The position numbers were made by a program, and so were the translations under genes. Below are positions 16,763-26,933 of a stretch of DNA of 64,000 nt, piece by piece (the stretch's first letter is position 1; the number at the start of each line of letters is the position of its first letter). The stretch lies in the NCBI GenBank assembly GCA_964640655.1, contig CAZXFT010000015.1:1-64000 (forward strand), written 5' to 3'. This stretch comes from BJGO01 sp964640655 (GTDB lineage: Bacteria > Bacteroidota > Bacteroidia > Chitinophagales > UBA10324). The notes under the pieces were generated by a model. It worked only from the letters and a program-made list of their open reading frames with translations. It searched no databases and was not told the origin of the DNA.

Positions 16763-17923
16763 ATGACGGCAACATCTGTTTTAAGCACAGCACCACAGGC
16801 GGTGCAGCACATTTTAAACAAATCATTACGTGGTGAACGCATCAGTACAGATGAAGCACTTGTCTTATATCATGAAGCAGATCTTGGATTACTTGCATCG
16901 GTTGCCAATTCAATCCGCGAACGATTGCACGGAAATAAAACTTTCTTTAACCGCAACTTTCATATAGAACCTACCAATAAATGCGTATTCGATTGCAAGT
17001 TCTGTTCTTATTCCAGAAACTTTCAACCCGACGATGCTGCCTGGGAATTGAATAAAGAACAAATGCTCGACATAGTGCGCAAGTATGTAGGCAGCGATGC
17101 CACCGAAGTACATATTGTTGGTGGCGTGCATCCTAAAATGAGCTTACAGTTCTTTGCCGACCTCGTAAAAAGTATACGCGAGATTCATCCAACCATTCAT
17201 ATCAAGGGATTTACTGCGGTAGAACTGGAGTATATGTTCCGAAAAGCAAAGGTGAGTGTGCGCGAAGGACTAGAAATTCTTAAACAACATGGATTGCAAT
17301 CTTTACCGGGTGGCGGGGCTGAAATTTTTGACGATGAAATCAGAAATCAGATTTGCAAGGACAAAGCGAACGCTGCTGAGTGGCTTGAAATTCACGAAAC
17401 AGCTCATCAACTCGGAATGCATAGCAATTGTACTATGCTGTATGGTCATATTGAAAGCTACAAAAACCGAATAGACCATATGAACCGCTTGCGCGATATA
17501 CAGGACCGCACCAAAGGATTCAATTGTTTTATTCCACTTAAGTTTCGCAATCAGGATAATGAAATGAGTCACTTGTCAGAAGTAGCTATTCAGGAAGACT
17601 TACGTGCTTACGCAATAGCGCGCATCTTTATGGATAACATCGCTCACCTTAAAGCATACTGGCCTATGATAGGTCGCAATACGGCACAACTGCTGTTGAG
17701 TTTTGGTGTAGATGATTTAGACGGGACCATAGACGACAGCACCAAGATATACTCTATGGCCGGTTCAGAAGAACAGAATCCTGCATTAAGTACTAAAGAT
17801 TTGGTTCGCTTAATCAAACAGGTAAACCGCACACCAATCGAGCGCGATTCGTTGTACAACGAATTGAAAGATTATAGCCATGATACATTTAGTGATGAAC
17901 CTGTCGTTCAACACTATAATTAA
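16763..17923 (+). CDS. mqnE: Aminofutalosine synthase MqnE (radical SAM)
   Basis: 386 aa. The radical-SAM cysteines are C74, C78 and C81 in CVFDCKFC. The flanking HIEPTNK, VHIVGGVHPKM and GLQSLPGGGAEIF are characteristic of MqnE rather than MqnC. The enzyme joins the radical from SAM to a chorismate-derived enol ether to make aminofutalosine, so this organism makes menaquinone by the futalosine route. It follows ettA after seven bases. Confidence 0.93.
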   Translation: MTATSVLSTAPQAVQHILNKSLRGERISTDEALVLYHEADLGLLASVANSIRERLHGNKTFFNRNFHIEPTNKCVFDCKFCSYSRNFQPDDAAWELNKEQMLDIVRKYVGSDATEVHIVGGVHPKMSLQFFADLVKSIREIHPTIHIKGFTAVELEYMFRKAKVSVREGLEILKQHGLQSLPGGGAEIFDDEIRNQICKDKANAAEWLEIHETAHQLGMHSNCTMLYGHIESYKNRIDHMNRLRDIQDRTKGFNCFIPLKFRNQDNEMSHLSEVAIQEDLRAYAIARIFMDNIAHLKAYWPMIGRNTAQLLLSFGVDDLDGTIDDSTKIYSMAGSEEQNPALSTKDLVRLIKQVNRTPIERDSLYNELKDYSHDTFSDEPVVQHYN

Positions 17924-17932
17924 ACATAGCGT

Positions 17933-19420
17933 TTGAATAAATACGCAACATACATACTCCCTACCCTGCTGCTGATTTTCAGTAATGCATTTTCACAAAC
18001 CCGCATACAAATTATCAATGCGGACTTGATGGAGTTCAATGATTTTGGCGACAGGAAAATCAGAACACTTACAGGCAATGTTCAGTTAGAACAAAACGGT
18101 GTTTATTTGAAATGTGAACGTGCAGACTTTGATGCGGATGCTAATACTGTAGATGCTACAGGTAATGTTCATATACAGCAGGACACCATTGACATTTATT
18201 CCGACAAACTATTCTACAACGGAAACGACCGCAAAGCAAAACTTACAGGCAATGTGCGACTAACCGACCGGAAAATGACTTTGAGTACATCACAACTGGA
18301 TTACGATATGAACACACGCACAGGCTATTATAATTCCGGTGGCGAACTGAAAAGTGATACCTCACTACTCACCAGCCAGATAGGTTATTATTATGCTGCA
18401 ACGCGCGATGTTTTCTTTAAGAAGAATGTCCGTCTAACAAATCCCAAATACTTGCTCACTGCGGACACACTTCGTTTTAATGTAGAACAAAAGCGTGCTT
18501 ACTTTTTAGGTCCTACAAATATTTTAAGCGACAGCAATAAAATTTATTGTGAGAGAGGTTATTACGACACGAATAATGAAATTACTCAATTTTCGCAAAA
18601 CGCTTCGCTGATTAATGAAGAGCAATTATTGATTGCCGACAGTATCATTTACTACAAGAAAACAGGAATGGGTTATGCCACAGGTCATGTGCACTGGGCT
18701 GATACAGTGAAACATAATATGATTCGCAGTCAAAAAGCTGTATACAATGAGAACAGTTCTTCCATATTAGCAACGGGACAACCGGTCTTTATTGATGCTG
18801 CTGATAAAGACACCATGTTTCTGAAAGCGGATACACTTTATAGCGCAGAGTCGGCTGTGAAAGAAAAACGATGGTTTCATGCCTATCATCACGTAATTAT
18901 ATACAAGAACAATCTGAGTGCAAGATGCGATTCCATTTATTACTCTGATGTCGATTCCACATTCCGGTTTTACAAAAACCCCATTTTATGGGTAGATGAA
19001 AATCAACTAACCGCAGATACCATTTCGATGACTATGTCGAATAAACAACTAAACAGTTTTTTAATGATTAAAAATTCATTGGTAGTAAATATGGTAGACA
19101 GTATCAGTTACAATCAGATACAAGGTAAAAAGATGACGGGTTATTTTAAAGATGGTGAGATGTACAAACTGCATGTTGAAGGTAATGGTGAAAGCATATA
19201 CTACGGAGAAGATGATGCGAAGAAGCTGATTGGTGTGAATAAGGCAGTTTGCAGCAATATGATTATTGCCATTAAAGACAACAAGGTGCAGCGTATTAAA
19301 TTTTTAGAAAAACCAACAGCAACATTATTCCCGCCGAAGGATGCACCTGCAGAGGAATTAAAGTTGAAGTTATTTAAATGGCTGATTAACGAAAAGCCCG
19401 AGAGGGTTAGTTTTCAATAG
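17933..19420 (+). CDS. OstA/LptA-like periplasmic protein
   Basis: 495 aa. The start is TTG at 17933, the only codon that keeps the signal peptide (MNKYATYILPTLLLIFSNAFSQ). The mature protein is a long series of beta-strand repeats of the OstA/LptA jellyroll type (LTGNVQLEQNGVYLKCERADF, VDATGNVHIQQDTI, KLTGNVRLTDRKMTL), extended well beyond LptA's roughly 170 residues. Such proteins carry lipopolysaccharide or related lipids across the periplasm; whether this one does is inference. It starts ten bases after mqnE, so it may ride on the same transcript. Confidence 0.85.
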   Translation: MNKYATYILPTLLLIFSNAFSQTRIQIINADLMEFNDFGDRKIRTLTGNVQLEQNGVYLKCERADFDADANTVDATGNVHIQQDTIDIYSDKLFYNGNDRKAKLTGNVRLTDRKMTLSTSQLDYDMNTRTGYYNSGGELKSDTSLLTSQIGYYYAATRDVFFKKNVRLTNPKYLLTADTLRFNVEQKRAYFLGPTNILSDSNKIYCERGYYDTNNEITQFSQNASLINEEQLLIADSIIYYKKTGMGYATGHVHWADTVKHNMIRSQKAVYNENSSSILATGQPVFIDAADKDTMFLKADTLYSAESAVKEKRWFHAYHHVIIYKNNLSARCDSIYYSDVDSTFRFYKNPILWVDENQLTADTISMTMSNKQLNSFLMIKNSLVVNMVDSISYNQIQGKKMTGYFKDGEMYKLHVEGNGESIYYGEDDAKKLIGVNKAVCSNMIIAIKDNKVQRIKFLEKPTATLFPPKDAPAEELKLKLFKWLINEKPERVSFQ

Positions 19421-19605
19421 TTCTTAAACAAACCTTCAAATTCATATTCCATATTAGGTAACTACGCTGTGAATAAACAGCACAGAGGTATGTATTTTAC
19501 CTTTTAAATCATACTCAATTATAAGCAGTAAGAACCTGTTTGAGACACAAGTGTTTTCACCTTCATTTACATCATATTTAACATAGCGCTTAATTTAGCG
19601 GCACA

Positions 19606-21456
19606 ATGAAACTTACAAAGCATATTAAACTAAGCACACTATTCTTATTACTTTTCAATTGTTGTAATGTATTTGCAGCACAAGACCCTCACTCTGCTGC
19701 AATTCCGGAAGAAGCTGTGGTTACTCATCTGATTTTGAAACTGGATGTGGACTTTGATGCTGAGAAACTCAAGGGCAGTGCTACATGGACTATCAGAACT
19801 TCTGCCACTGCAAAGAAAATCATGTTTGACATAAATGGACTTGTAATACAGGATATCTTCGATCAGACAGGCAATAAATTGAAGTATCAATTTTTGAAGC
19901 GAAACGATTATTTAGGCGATGCACTTGAGGTGAGTATCACTCCTAACATCACAAAAGTTAGTATAGCCTACGAAACAGGGAAAGAGGCCTATGCACTGCA
20001 ATGGGTAAAACCTCAGCAAACAACCGGCAAGAAATTTCCTTTTCTATATACACAATCGCAAAGCATTGCCGCACGCACGTGGCTGCCATGTCAGGATAGT
20101 CCCGGTATACGATATACGTATGATGCTGTTATACAAGTACCAAAAGATCTGATGGCTGTGATGAGTGCTGTTAACCCTACGGTTAAAAACACGAATGGCT
20201 TATACGCATTTGTGATGAAGCAGAGTATTCCATCTTATCTGATGGCGTTGTCAGTAGGTGATTTTCGATTTCAGTCAATTGGAACCCGGACAGGTGTTTA
20301 TGCCGAACCAGAAGTGTTGGCTAAAGCCGTATATGAATTTGCTGACATGGAAAAAATGTTGGAAACGGCTGAGAAACTATTTGGTCCATATCGTTGGCAG
20401 CGTTATGATGTTCTGGTGTTGCCACCAAGTTTTCCCTTTGGTGGAATGGAAAATCCGCGAATCACTTTTGCAACACCAACGGTACTTGCAGGAGATCGTT
20501 CTTTAGTTTCTTTGGTTGCTCACGAGCTGGCACATAGCTGGAGCGGCAATCTGGTAACAAACGCTAGCTGGAATGACTTCTGGCTGAACGAAGGTTTTAC
20601 GGTATTTATTGAGCGGCGTATTGATGAAGAGTTATACGGTAAATCCTTTGTGGATATGGAGGCATACTTAGGCCTGCGCGATTTAAAGGAATCCATTGAT
20701 GAAATGGGAGTTACCAATGCCGACACCAAGTTAAAGCTGAACATCGATAATCGAAATCCCGAAGATGCCATGAACGACATTGCATACGAAAAGGGATACA
20801 ATTTTTTAAAGGTCTTACAACAACGTATAGGCAAAGATGCTTTCGATACGTTCCTAAAAAAGTACTTCTCGGATAATGCATTCAAGTCCATCACTACAGA
20901 AGATTTTATTTTGTTCCTGAATAAATATTTAATTGATCCTAATATCAATAGCTTCTCAGGAATGAACGTGAATGATTGGGTTTATGAGCCCGGATTGCCA
21001 AGCAACTGCATACCTGTAGTTTCTGAACGCTTCATACAGGTTGATGCTGCTGTAGCTCAATTGCTGAAAGGTGCGCAGTTGACTACAATAAATTCTAAAA
21101 ACTGGAGTACTCATGAGTGGATTCATTTTATTAATAAAATAGATACACCGGCTCTTGCGAAAAGACTTAGTGAAATAGATCAGTTGTACAAATTCACTGT
21201 TTCAACAAATTGCGAGATACAGGCTGCCTGGTTTTTGCTTTCTGCAAAGTATGAATATAATTTTGCTTATACAGAAATGGAAAAATTTTTGGTGAATGTA
21301 GGCAGAAGAAAATATCTGCGACCTATTTACAAACAATTGGTACATACCAAAGCCGGACAGGAACTCGCTGTGAAGATTTATCAGAAAGCAAAGGACAACT
21401 ATCATCAGGTGTCGCAAAGAGCTGTAGATGAAATTCTGAAGCCTTATATGAACTAA
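19606..21456 (+). CDS. M1 family metallopeptidase (aminopeptidase N / LTA4 hydrolase-like)
   Basis: 616 aa. Signal peptide 1-24, N-terminal beta domain, GGMEN exopeptidase motif (279-283), zinc site HELAH (306-310) with third ligand E329 (WLNEGF), and a C-terminal helical domain that ends like leukotriene A4 hydrolase-type enzymes. It should remove N-terminal residues from peptides outside the cytoplasm. The 185 bases before it contain no clear promoter. Confidence 0.94.
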   Translation: MKLTKHIKLSTLFLLLFNCCNVFAAQDPHSAAIPEEAVVTHLILKLDVDFDAEKLKGSATWTIRTSATAKKIMFDINGLVIQDIFDQTGNKLKYQFLKRNDYLGDALEVSITPNITKVSIAYETGKEAYALQWVKPQQTTGKKFPFLYTQSQSIAARTWLPCQDSPGIRYTYDAVIQVPKDLMAVMSAVNPTVKNTNGLYAFVMKQSIPSYLMALSVGDFRFQSIGTRTGVYAEPEVLAKAVYEFADMEKMLETAEKLFGPYRWQRYDVLVLPPSFPFGGMENPRITFATPTVLAGDRSLVSLVAHELAHSWSGNLVTNASWNDFWLNEGFTVFIERRIDEELYGKSFVDMEAYLGLRDLKESIDEMGVTNADTKLKLNIDNRNPEDAMNDIAYEKGYNFLKVLQQRIGKDAFDTFLKKYFSDNAFKSITTEDFILFLNKYLIDPNINSFSGMNVNDWVYEPGLPSNCIPVVSERFIQVDAAVAQLLKGAQLTTINSKNWSTHEWIHFINKIDTPALAKRLSEIDQLYKFTVSTNCEIQAAWFLLSAKYEYNFAYTEMEKFLVNVGRRKYLRPIYKQLVHTKAGQELAVKIYQKAKDNYHQVSQRAVDEILKPYMN

Positions 21457-21482
21457 GTTCTGATGTTGATGTTAGTAGTTTG

Positions 21483-21971
21483 ATGCAAAAATTATTTTTT
21501 CTAATTATAGTTCTTTTTGGATTCAATGCATGTGCACAGAAAACACCATCAAACGAATACACCAACATAATTAATATGAGCGATAGCACGAAGTTCACCG
21601 ACGAATACTGGAAGCAAAAATTAACACCGGAACAGTACGAAGTAACGCGCAACCACGGAACAGAACGACCATTTAACAATGCTTTCTGGAACAACAAAGA
21701 AAAAGGAATGTACTATTGTATATGCTGTAATGCACCTCTATTCAGTTCAAACACTAAATATGATTCGGGTTGTGGATGGCCCAGCTTCTACGATGCCCTC
21801 GATAAAACAAACATCATTGAGTTAGTAGACACATCTTATGGTATGAATCGTACTGAAGTTCGTTGTAAAAATTGCAATGCACACCTGGGGCATATATTCG
21901 ATGATGGTCCTAAACCTACCGGAATGCGGTACTGCATCAATTCTGCTGCACTGAATTTTGAAAGGAAATAA
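21483..21971 (+). CDS. msrB: Peptide-methionine (R)-S-oxide reductase MsrB, lipoprotein
   Basis: 162 aa from the ATG at 21483. A lipoprotein signal with Cys17 (VLFGFNAC) precedes the MsrB domain: paired zinc cysteines in CICCNAP and CKNCNAH, substrate motif GCGWPSF, HLGHIFDDGP and the catalytic cysteine in RYCINSAAL. It repairs oxidised methionine in envelope proteins. It has its own terminator and is 26 bases downstream of the M1 peptidase. Confidence 0.94.
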   Translation: MQKLFFLIIVLFGFNACAQKTPSNEYTNIINMSDSTKFTDEYWKQKLTPEQYEVTRNHGTERPFNNAFWNNKEKGMYYCICCNAPLFSSNTKYDSGCGWPSFYDALDKTNIIELVDTSYGMNRTEVRCKNCNAHLGHIFDDGPKPTGMRYCINSAALNFERK

Positions 21972-21997
21972 ACACATACTCTAGAACAAGTTTTGTT

Positions 21998-22031
21998 AAA
22001 AGCACCACAGATGTGGCGCTTTTTTATTTTT
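21998..22031 (+). terminator. Rho-independent terminator after msrB
   Basis: Stem AAAAGCACCACA / TGTGGCGCTTTT with one internal mismatch, followed by a T-rich run. It lies inside the open frame upstream of the next gene, which argues that the next start is 22038. Confidence 0.8.
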
Positions 22032-22032
22032 A
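22025..22032 (+). promoter_or_regulatory. -7-like box five bases before the RlmI-like start
   Basis: TATTTTTA (one base from TAnnTTTG) then CCCGC then ATG 22038. It overlaps the T run of the msrB terminator, so this could be chance. Confidence 0.3.
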
Positions 22033-22037
22033 CCCGC

Positions 22038-23207
22038 ATGTATAAAACAGTAAAACTTGGAAGAGGCAAAGGCTATCGAGTAGAAACAGGACACCCATGG
22101 GTTTATAACAATGAAATTGAATCGGCAGATAAAGGAATTGCGGATGGTGAAATTGTTCAGGTACTCAACTTCAGGAATCAGTTTATTGGCAATGGTTATT
22201 TCAATTCTAAGTCGCAAATAGTTGTTCGTATTCTCAATCGTGAACAGGAAGCAACTGATGCCACATTTATTGAAAAGAAAATTATGAACGCCAAAAAACA
22301 ACGCGAAGCTTTCGGTTATAAAAACAACTACCGTTTAATATTTGGTGACGCAGATTCCTTACCCGGTTTAATCATAGACAAGTTTGAGGATTACTATGTT
22401 TTACAGATTCTAACCTTAGGAATGGAACAGTTCAAACAAGTGATAGTCGATGTATTAAACAAACACTTTTCACCAAAAGGAATATATGAGCGCAATGATG
22501 TTCCCGTTCGTGAACTCGAGGGGCTGAGTGAGCAAAAAGGATTTCTGTCTGCACCCTTCGACACTAATATTATTATCGAAGAAAACGGTGTAAAATTTGA
22601 ATTTGATATTGCTGAAGGACAGAAGACCGGTTTCTTTCTGGATCAGAAAGAAAACCGAGTGGAGTTGAAAGACATATGCAAAGGGGCTCACGTCCTGGAC
22701 TGTTTCACCTATACAGGTAGTTTCGCCTTGTTTGCGGCACATTATGGAGCGGCATCGGTAACAGGGTACGATATCAGTGAGTGGGCTGTGAATCAGGCAC
22801 GACGTAATGCCAAACTGAATCAATTCAATCAATGTCGATTTGAAAGCGCAAATGCATTTGATGTATTACCCGAAAAAATTAAACAAGGAGAACGCTATGA
22901 TGTGGTGATACTCGATCCGCCTGCTTTTACTAAAAGTCGAAAAAATATTCATAGCGCTGTGCGAGGTTATAAAGAAATCAATCTTCGCGGAATGAAATTA
23001 TGTAAACCAAATAGTTTTCTGATGACATATTCCTGCTCACATTTTATGAATGACGAATTGTTTTTTGATACCATTCGCGAAGCAGCATGGGATGCAGAAA
23101 GAACCATTAAGCGCGTAAAGTATTTACAACAAGCCAAGGATCATCCTGCATTATTTTCTGTTCCTGAAACACAATACCTGAAAGGTTATTTATTGTTGGT
23201 AGAATAA
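22038..23207 (+). CDS. RlmI-like class I SAM-dependent rRNA methyltransferase
   Basis: 389 aa from ATG 22038, matching the family length; an upstream Met at 21993 would put the msrB terminator inside the gene. An N-terminal PUA domain (KLGRGKGYRVETGHPWVYNNEIE) is followed by a Rossmann methyltransferase with SAM motif VLDCFTYTGSFALFAA and the DPPAFTKSR motif IV, as in RlmI/RlmK, which make 5-methylcytosine in 23S rRNA. The exact target base is not predictable. Confidence 0.88.
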   Translation: MYKTVKLGRGKGYRVETGHPWVYNNEIESADKGIADGEIVQVLNFRNQFIGNGYFNSKSQIVVRILNREQEATDATFIEKKIMNAKKQREAFGYKNNYRLIFGDADSLPGLIIDKFEDYYVLQILTLGMEQFKQVIVDVLNKHFSPKGIYERNDVPVRELEGLSEQKGFLSAPFDTNIIIEENGVKFEFDIAEGQKTGFFLDQKENRVELKDICKGAHVLDCFTYTGSFALFAAHYGAASVTGYDISEWAVNQARRNAKLNQFNQCRFESANAFDVLPEKIKQGERYDVVILDPPAFTKSRKNIHSAVRGYKEINLRGMKLCKPNSFLMTYSCSHFMNDELFFDTIREAAWDAERTIKRVKYLQQAKDHPALFSVPETQYLKGYLLLVE

Positions 23208-23227
23208 ATGCAATTGCTAAAAAACGA

Positions 23228-23254
23228 AAGTGGCGAGCCGAAGGCGCGCCACTT
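23228..23254. terminator. Hairpin between two convergent genes
   Basis: AAGTGGCG / CGCCACTT stem with an inner GCC-GAA-GGC stem loop. It lacks a strong T run on either side, so it may be a weak bidirectional terminator. Confidence 0.5.
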
Positions 23255-23276
23255 CTGTTTAAATGCTAATAAAGCC

Positions 23277-25934
23277 TTAAGACTTCTTCATCATAGTAAT
23301 CTTTGCATTACCCATACTCGGTAATACCTGGATAATCTTGAATGCATCTTTACTCTCATCACCTATCCACATCGTTTGCTTTTCGGCAGGATTATCGTGA
23401 GCCGAAATTTCAACCATCCAATACTTCTTATTATTAATTACATCGCTACCAGTAACACGTAAAAGCATTTGTCTTGACTTGGCAGACGACATATCAGGCA
23501 CATCAAATACTAAAGTATAACCATCGGCCAATGGAAGACCGGCAACGATATAATCCATACCCGGACCATCGCTGATATAAGCACCTATTGTTTTAATATC
23601 CATGTTCTGTCCCATAGCACTCATACTTATCTTATTCGCTTCAAACGTCATGCTCATGTTTTGGCCACCTTGCGAAACACTACGTTTTACCGGAGTCCAG
23701 TCTGCGGTGTACTCCATAGCATCTGATGATTGTCCCATAGCACCGTTTGTTTCGTCCGTGATAACATAATTGTTTCCCGACTTACTGATGGTGCGTTTCA
23801 TAGTCATTGGCATGGTTTGTCCCTGAATTTCCAAAACCATATCGTACTCGGTAACACCCGCTTTCAGACTATTGTTAATCTTTGGCAACGATTCTACTGA
23901 CTTTACTTCTTTCTTCTGCTCCAAGGTAACTGTTGAAATATCTACTCGTAATTCTTCTAAACGCTTTGACACATCTTCGGGCATGGTACTTTGATAGCGA
24001 CCATCAAGAATACCTGCAAGAAACTTCTCAATCTCAGCGAACATAGCCATACGATTAACAGGTTTTGCAAAACCGTGTCCTTCATCATCGGCCAATAAGT
24101 AGCTTACCTGTTTACCTTTATTGCGTAACGCAATAGCAATCTGATCTGCTTCAGCTTTCTTTACACGCGGGTCATTTGCACCCTGTATAATTAATAATGG
24201 TTTATTGATTTTTTCAGCGGAGAACAGTGGACTTGCTTCTTCAATTCTCTTTTTCCCCTCATCAGTATTAGGATCTCCAACCATACCATACAAGAAAGCA
24301 CGACCGGCTTCCCAGTATGCAGGAACTGATTCCAACAAGGTGAAAATATTACTTGGGCCAACAATGTCCACACCGCAGGCATATAATTCGGGAGTGAATG
24401 CCAGACCCGCAAGTGTTGCATAACCACCATAACTTCCACCCATAATGGCAATTTTATTTTTATCGGCAATACCCTGATCAACCAGATACTTCACACCCCA
24501 TGTTATATCATCCTGCATAAGTTTGCCCCACTGCAAATCACCTGCATTCAAAAACTTTTTACCATAACCACCACTTGCGCGGAAGTTGGGTTGTAACACG
24601 GCATAACCACGGTTGGCCAAAAACTGTGCATAAGGGTCAAATCCCCAGTTGTCGCGAGGGCCTTTAGGACCACCATGAACCAATATCACTAAAGGAAGGT
24701 TCTTTGCGTCTTTACCAACAGGTATTGTCAGGTATGCCGGTATCTCTAAACCATCACTACTCTTGTAGCGCACAGGTTTCATCTCAGCGAGATACTTTTC
24801 AACCTCCTTCAGTTTCGGACGAGGTACATATTGCAAAATGAGTTCTTTAGTATCGGCATTGAAGTAATATGCTTCAGAAGCATACTTATCTCCCCACACT
24901 GCTACTAAGAATTTCTTGTAGTCGGTGGTTGAACTTTGAAAGTCCACTTCGCGGCCGGGAAATTTCTTGGTCAGAAACTGATAGTTTGCTTCCCAGGTTT
25001 TATCTTTCCAGTAAATGCGTTGCTTATCATCAGTATAGGAAGTTGAAATAATCTTGCGTGTGTTGTCATTCATAAACAAACCACCAAAGTCAACCTTGTT
25101 CAAAGGATCGCTCTCCATCTTTTTCAGCTCCTTGGTTTTAGGATCAAAAAGAAATAAAGTGCTCAAATCCAAATCTCCCTTATTACTCACTAAATAACAT
25201 TTGCTATTGTCTTCGTTCCAACCAGCTATATATGCCGACTCCTGGACATTGAAATCGTAAATGGGAGTCAGTTGATTGCCTTCATCTATGCGCAACATTG
25301 TCGTATTACCTTTTTCATCGGTGCGGTTCAATACACGCAGTTTCTCATCCCAGTCAAAATCATAGCCGGTTATACGGTCTTTATTTTCGTACAAAAGTTT
25401 TAATGCCCCGGTTGAAATGTTCAGTTGATACAAATCGTGCCATGCTTTATCGCGGTCGTTCAAACCAATCATCAACACATCAGGATTTTTTTTACTCACC
25501 TGAATTATCTGTGCACGTACATCTTTCATAGGTGTCAGATTGCGCGACTCAGCAACGGTTTCTGTCTTATAAGCATCTAAAGGATCAACGGCAAATACAT
25601 TGATGTTTTCATCACCGTTCTTATCTTTTACATAAAGAATGTACTTGCTGTCGTGTGTCCAGAAGTAACCATACATAGGACGTTTACTGTTGGTCAAAAC
25701 ACGGGCTTTTTCAAAAGGCTCATCAAACTTCTTAACCCACACATTCATAATGCCGTCGTAGGCTTTCATAAATGAAATCCATTTGCCGTCGGGGCTAAGT
25801 TGTCCTCCGGAAATTTCAGGGTTACCAAAAAATAAATCGCGGTCGAGAATAGGTGTTTCCTGTGCCTGCATCTTTTGTGTGTTAAGTATCAATACCATAG
25901 CGGTAATGATGGTTAGTGAAATGATTTTTTTCAT
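23277..25934 (-). CDS. S9 family prolyl-oligopeptidase-type peptidase with an extra C-terminal domain
   Basis: 885 aa from the ATG at 25934, which gives the signal peptide MKKIISLTIITAMVLIL...QAQ; a Met 14 residues upstream adds only an unlikely extension. A seven-bladed propeller-like region is followed by an alpha/beta hydrolase with catalytic Ser501 in GGSYGG, Asp588 in GANDPRV and His620 in DEGHGF. After about residue 670 there is a further domain of roughly 200 residues (EYDMVLEIQGQTMPMTMKRTI ... EKQTMWIGDES) that resembles the lipoprotein-like domains which read out a conserved scaffold (DUF3108-type). It should cleave peptides in the periplasm. Confidence 0.9.
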   Translation of the reverse strand: MKKIISLTIITAMVLILNTQKMQAQETPILDRDLFFGNPEISGGQLSPDGKWISFMKAYDGIMNVWVKKFDEPFEKARVLTNSKRPMYGYFWTHDSKYILYVKDKNGDENINVFAVDPLDAYKTETVAESRNLTPMKDVRAQIIQVSKKNPDVLMIGLNDRDKAWHDLYQLNISTGALKLLYENKDRITGYDFDWDEKLRVLNRTDEKGNTTMLRIDEGNQLTPIYDFNVQESAYIAGWNEDNSKCYLVSNKGDLDLSTLFLFDPKTKELKKMESDPLNKVDFGGLFMNDNTRKIISTSYTDDKQRIYWKDKTWEANYQFLTKKFPGREVDFQSSTTDYKKFLVAVWGDKYASEAYYFNADTKELILQYVPRPKLKEVEKYLAEMKPVRYKSSDGLEIPAYLTIPVGKDAKNLPLVILVHGGPKGPRDNWGFDPYAQFLANRGYAVLQPNFRASGGYGKKFLNAGDLQWGKLMQDDITWGVKYLVDQGIADKNKIAIMGGSYGGYATLAGLAFTPELYACGVDIVGPSNIFTLLESVPAYWEAGRAFLYGMVGDPNTDEGKKRIEEASPLFSAEKINKPLLIIQGANDPRVKKAEADQIAIALRNKGKQVSYLLADDEGHGFAKPVNRMAMFAEIEKFLAGILDGRYQSTMPEDVSKRLEELRVDISTVTLEQKKEVKSVESLPKINNSLKAGVTEYDMVLEIQGQTMPMTMKRTISKSGNNYVITDETNGAMGQSSDAMEYTADWTPVKRSVSQGGQNMSMTFEANKISMSAMGQNMDIKTIGAYISDGPGMDYIVAGLPLADGYTLVFDVPDMSSAKSRQMLLRVTGSDVINNKKYWMVEISAHDNPAEKQTMWIGDESKDAFKIIQVLPSMGNAKITMMKKS

Positions 25935-25954
25935 AATGATAATTTTGAAGGGCA

Positions 25955-25962
25955 CAAATGTA
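25955..25962 (-). promoter_or_regulatory. -7 box of the S9 peptidase gene
   Basis: TACATTTG exactly matches TAnnTTTG on the minus strand, 20 bases before the ATG at 25934. A TTG lies about 25 bases further upstream, a little far for the -33 element. Confidence 0.5.
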
Positions 25963-26080
25963 ATTGCAGCAAGCACATATTAAAAGGCAATGGGTTAGTT
26001 GCTCAATAATAGTGATGAGCGCAACTATTCTTTGGTTCCAATTCATTTTCAAATTATTTGATAATTCTGCAATGCATTAA

Positions 26081-26839
26081 TTGATTATCGTAGTGTTAAA
26101 CAAAGAAGAAATTCAGGAACTATATCAGCAGCGCATTGCAAAATTCCGTAACAAGCACGCCATGCTCGATGCCCACCCCGACTGGCTGCGGGCCAATGAA
26201 TTTCACCATTATATGTCCTTGTATTATGTGAGCCATTATTTGAATATCAGCAAAAAAATGACGGTGCTGGATTATGGTTGCGGAATAGGTCGTTTAAGTA
26301 TTCCCCTAGCACCATACGTGAGAACGATGTATGCCTGCGATATCAATCCATCTTTAATTGAATTAGCAATGCAATCCACCAATAACAACATTGCTTTTCA
26401 TACATTACGGCATAATACCGACCTGAATTTTATTCCTGACCAATCATTAGATTGTGTTTTTACATACGGTGTTTTTTGTCATCTGGAAGATGATGAAGTA
26501 AAAGATGTGGTCAAAAGTTTCCTGCAAAAATTAAAACCAGATGGAAGAATTCTCTTGTTTGAATTAACTGAAAATGGAATAAACACTTACCATTCTGAGA
26601 TACTCATTCGCCGAACAGTTAATCACTGGAAACGAGTATTTCAATCGGATGAATTTCAATTAAGCAGACATAAAAGATTAATGCGAATGCCTTCCTACGC
26701 AAGGCATGTTTGGAACAAATACTCGTTTTTACCCCATTTCGCTTTGCCACTATTACGCCTTTTGGAGACGCTTACCCTATACCGAAAACCTCATTACATT
26801 GAGTATTCAATAGATTTATTTGAGCTGAAGGCTAAATAA
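26081..26839 (+). CDS. Class I SAM-dependent methyltransferase, unknown substrate
   Basis: About 252 aa. SAM-binding motif I is VLDYGCGIGRLS (about 64-75) and the acidic loop is CDINPSLIELA, followed by LDCVFTYGVFCHL. The start is uncertain: TTG 26081 or GTG 26093; neither has an ATG alternative before conserved sequence. The C-terminal third (SRHKRLMRMPSYARHVWNKY) is not recognisable. It stands alone between the S9 peptidase and the ribosomal protein operon. Confidence 0.82.
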   Translation: MIIVVLNKEEIQELYQQRIAKFRNKHAMLDAHPDWLRANEFHHYMSLYYVSHYLNISKKMTVLDYGCGIGRLSIPLAPYVRTMYACDINPSLIELAMQSTNNNIAFHTLRHNTDLNFIPDQSLDCVFTYGVFCHLEDDEVKDVVKSFLQKLKPDGRILLFELTENGINTYHSEILIRRTVNHWKRVFQSDEFQLSRHKRLMRMPSYARHVWNKYSFLPHFALPLLRLLETLTLYRKPHYIEYSIDLFELKAK

Positions 26840-26873
26840 TTGCCTTTTTGACTGAAAATGAATGCATAAACAC

Positions 26874-26903
26874 TTGGCGGTGAGGTGAATTTTTCTATTT
26901 TTG
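26874..26903 (+). promoter_or_regulatory. Promoter of the rpsF-rpsR-rplI operon
   Basis: TTG at 26874-26876 (-33) and exact TATTTTTG at 26896-26903 (-7), 19 bases apart, which is the best Bacteroidota-type promoter in the window. The start would fall around 26908, leaving a leader of about 25 bases before rpsF. Confidence 0.8.
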
Positions 26904-26933
26904 CGTTCCAAATTTTTTTAACCAATATCATTT

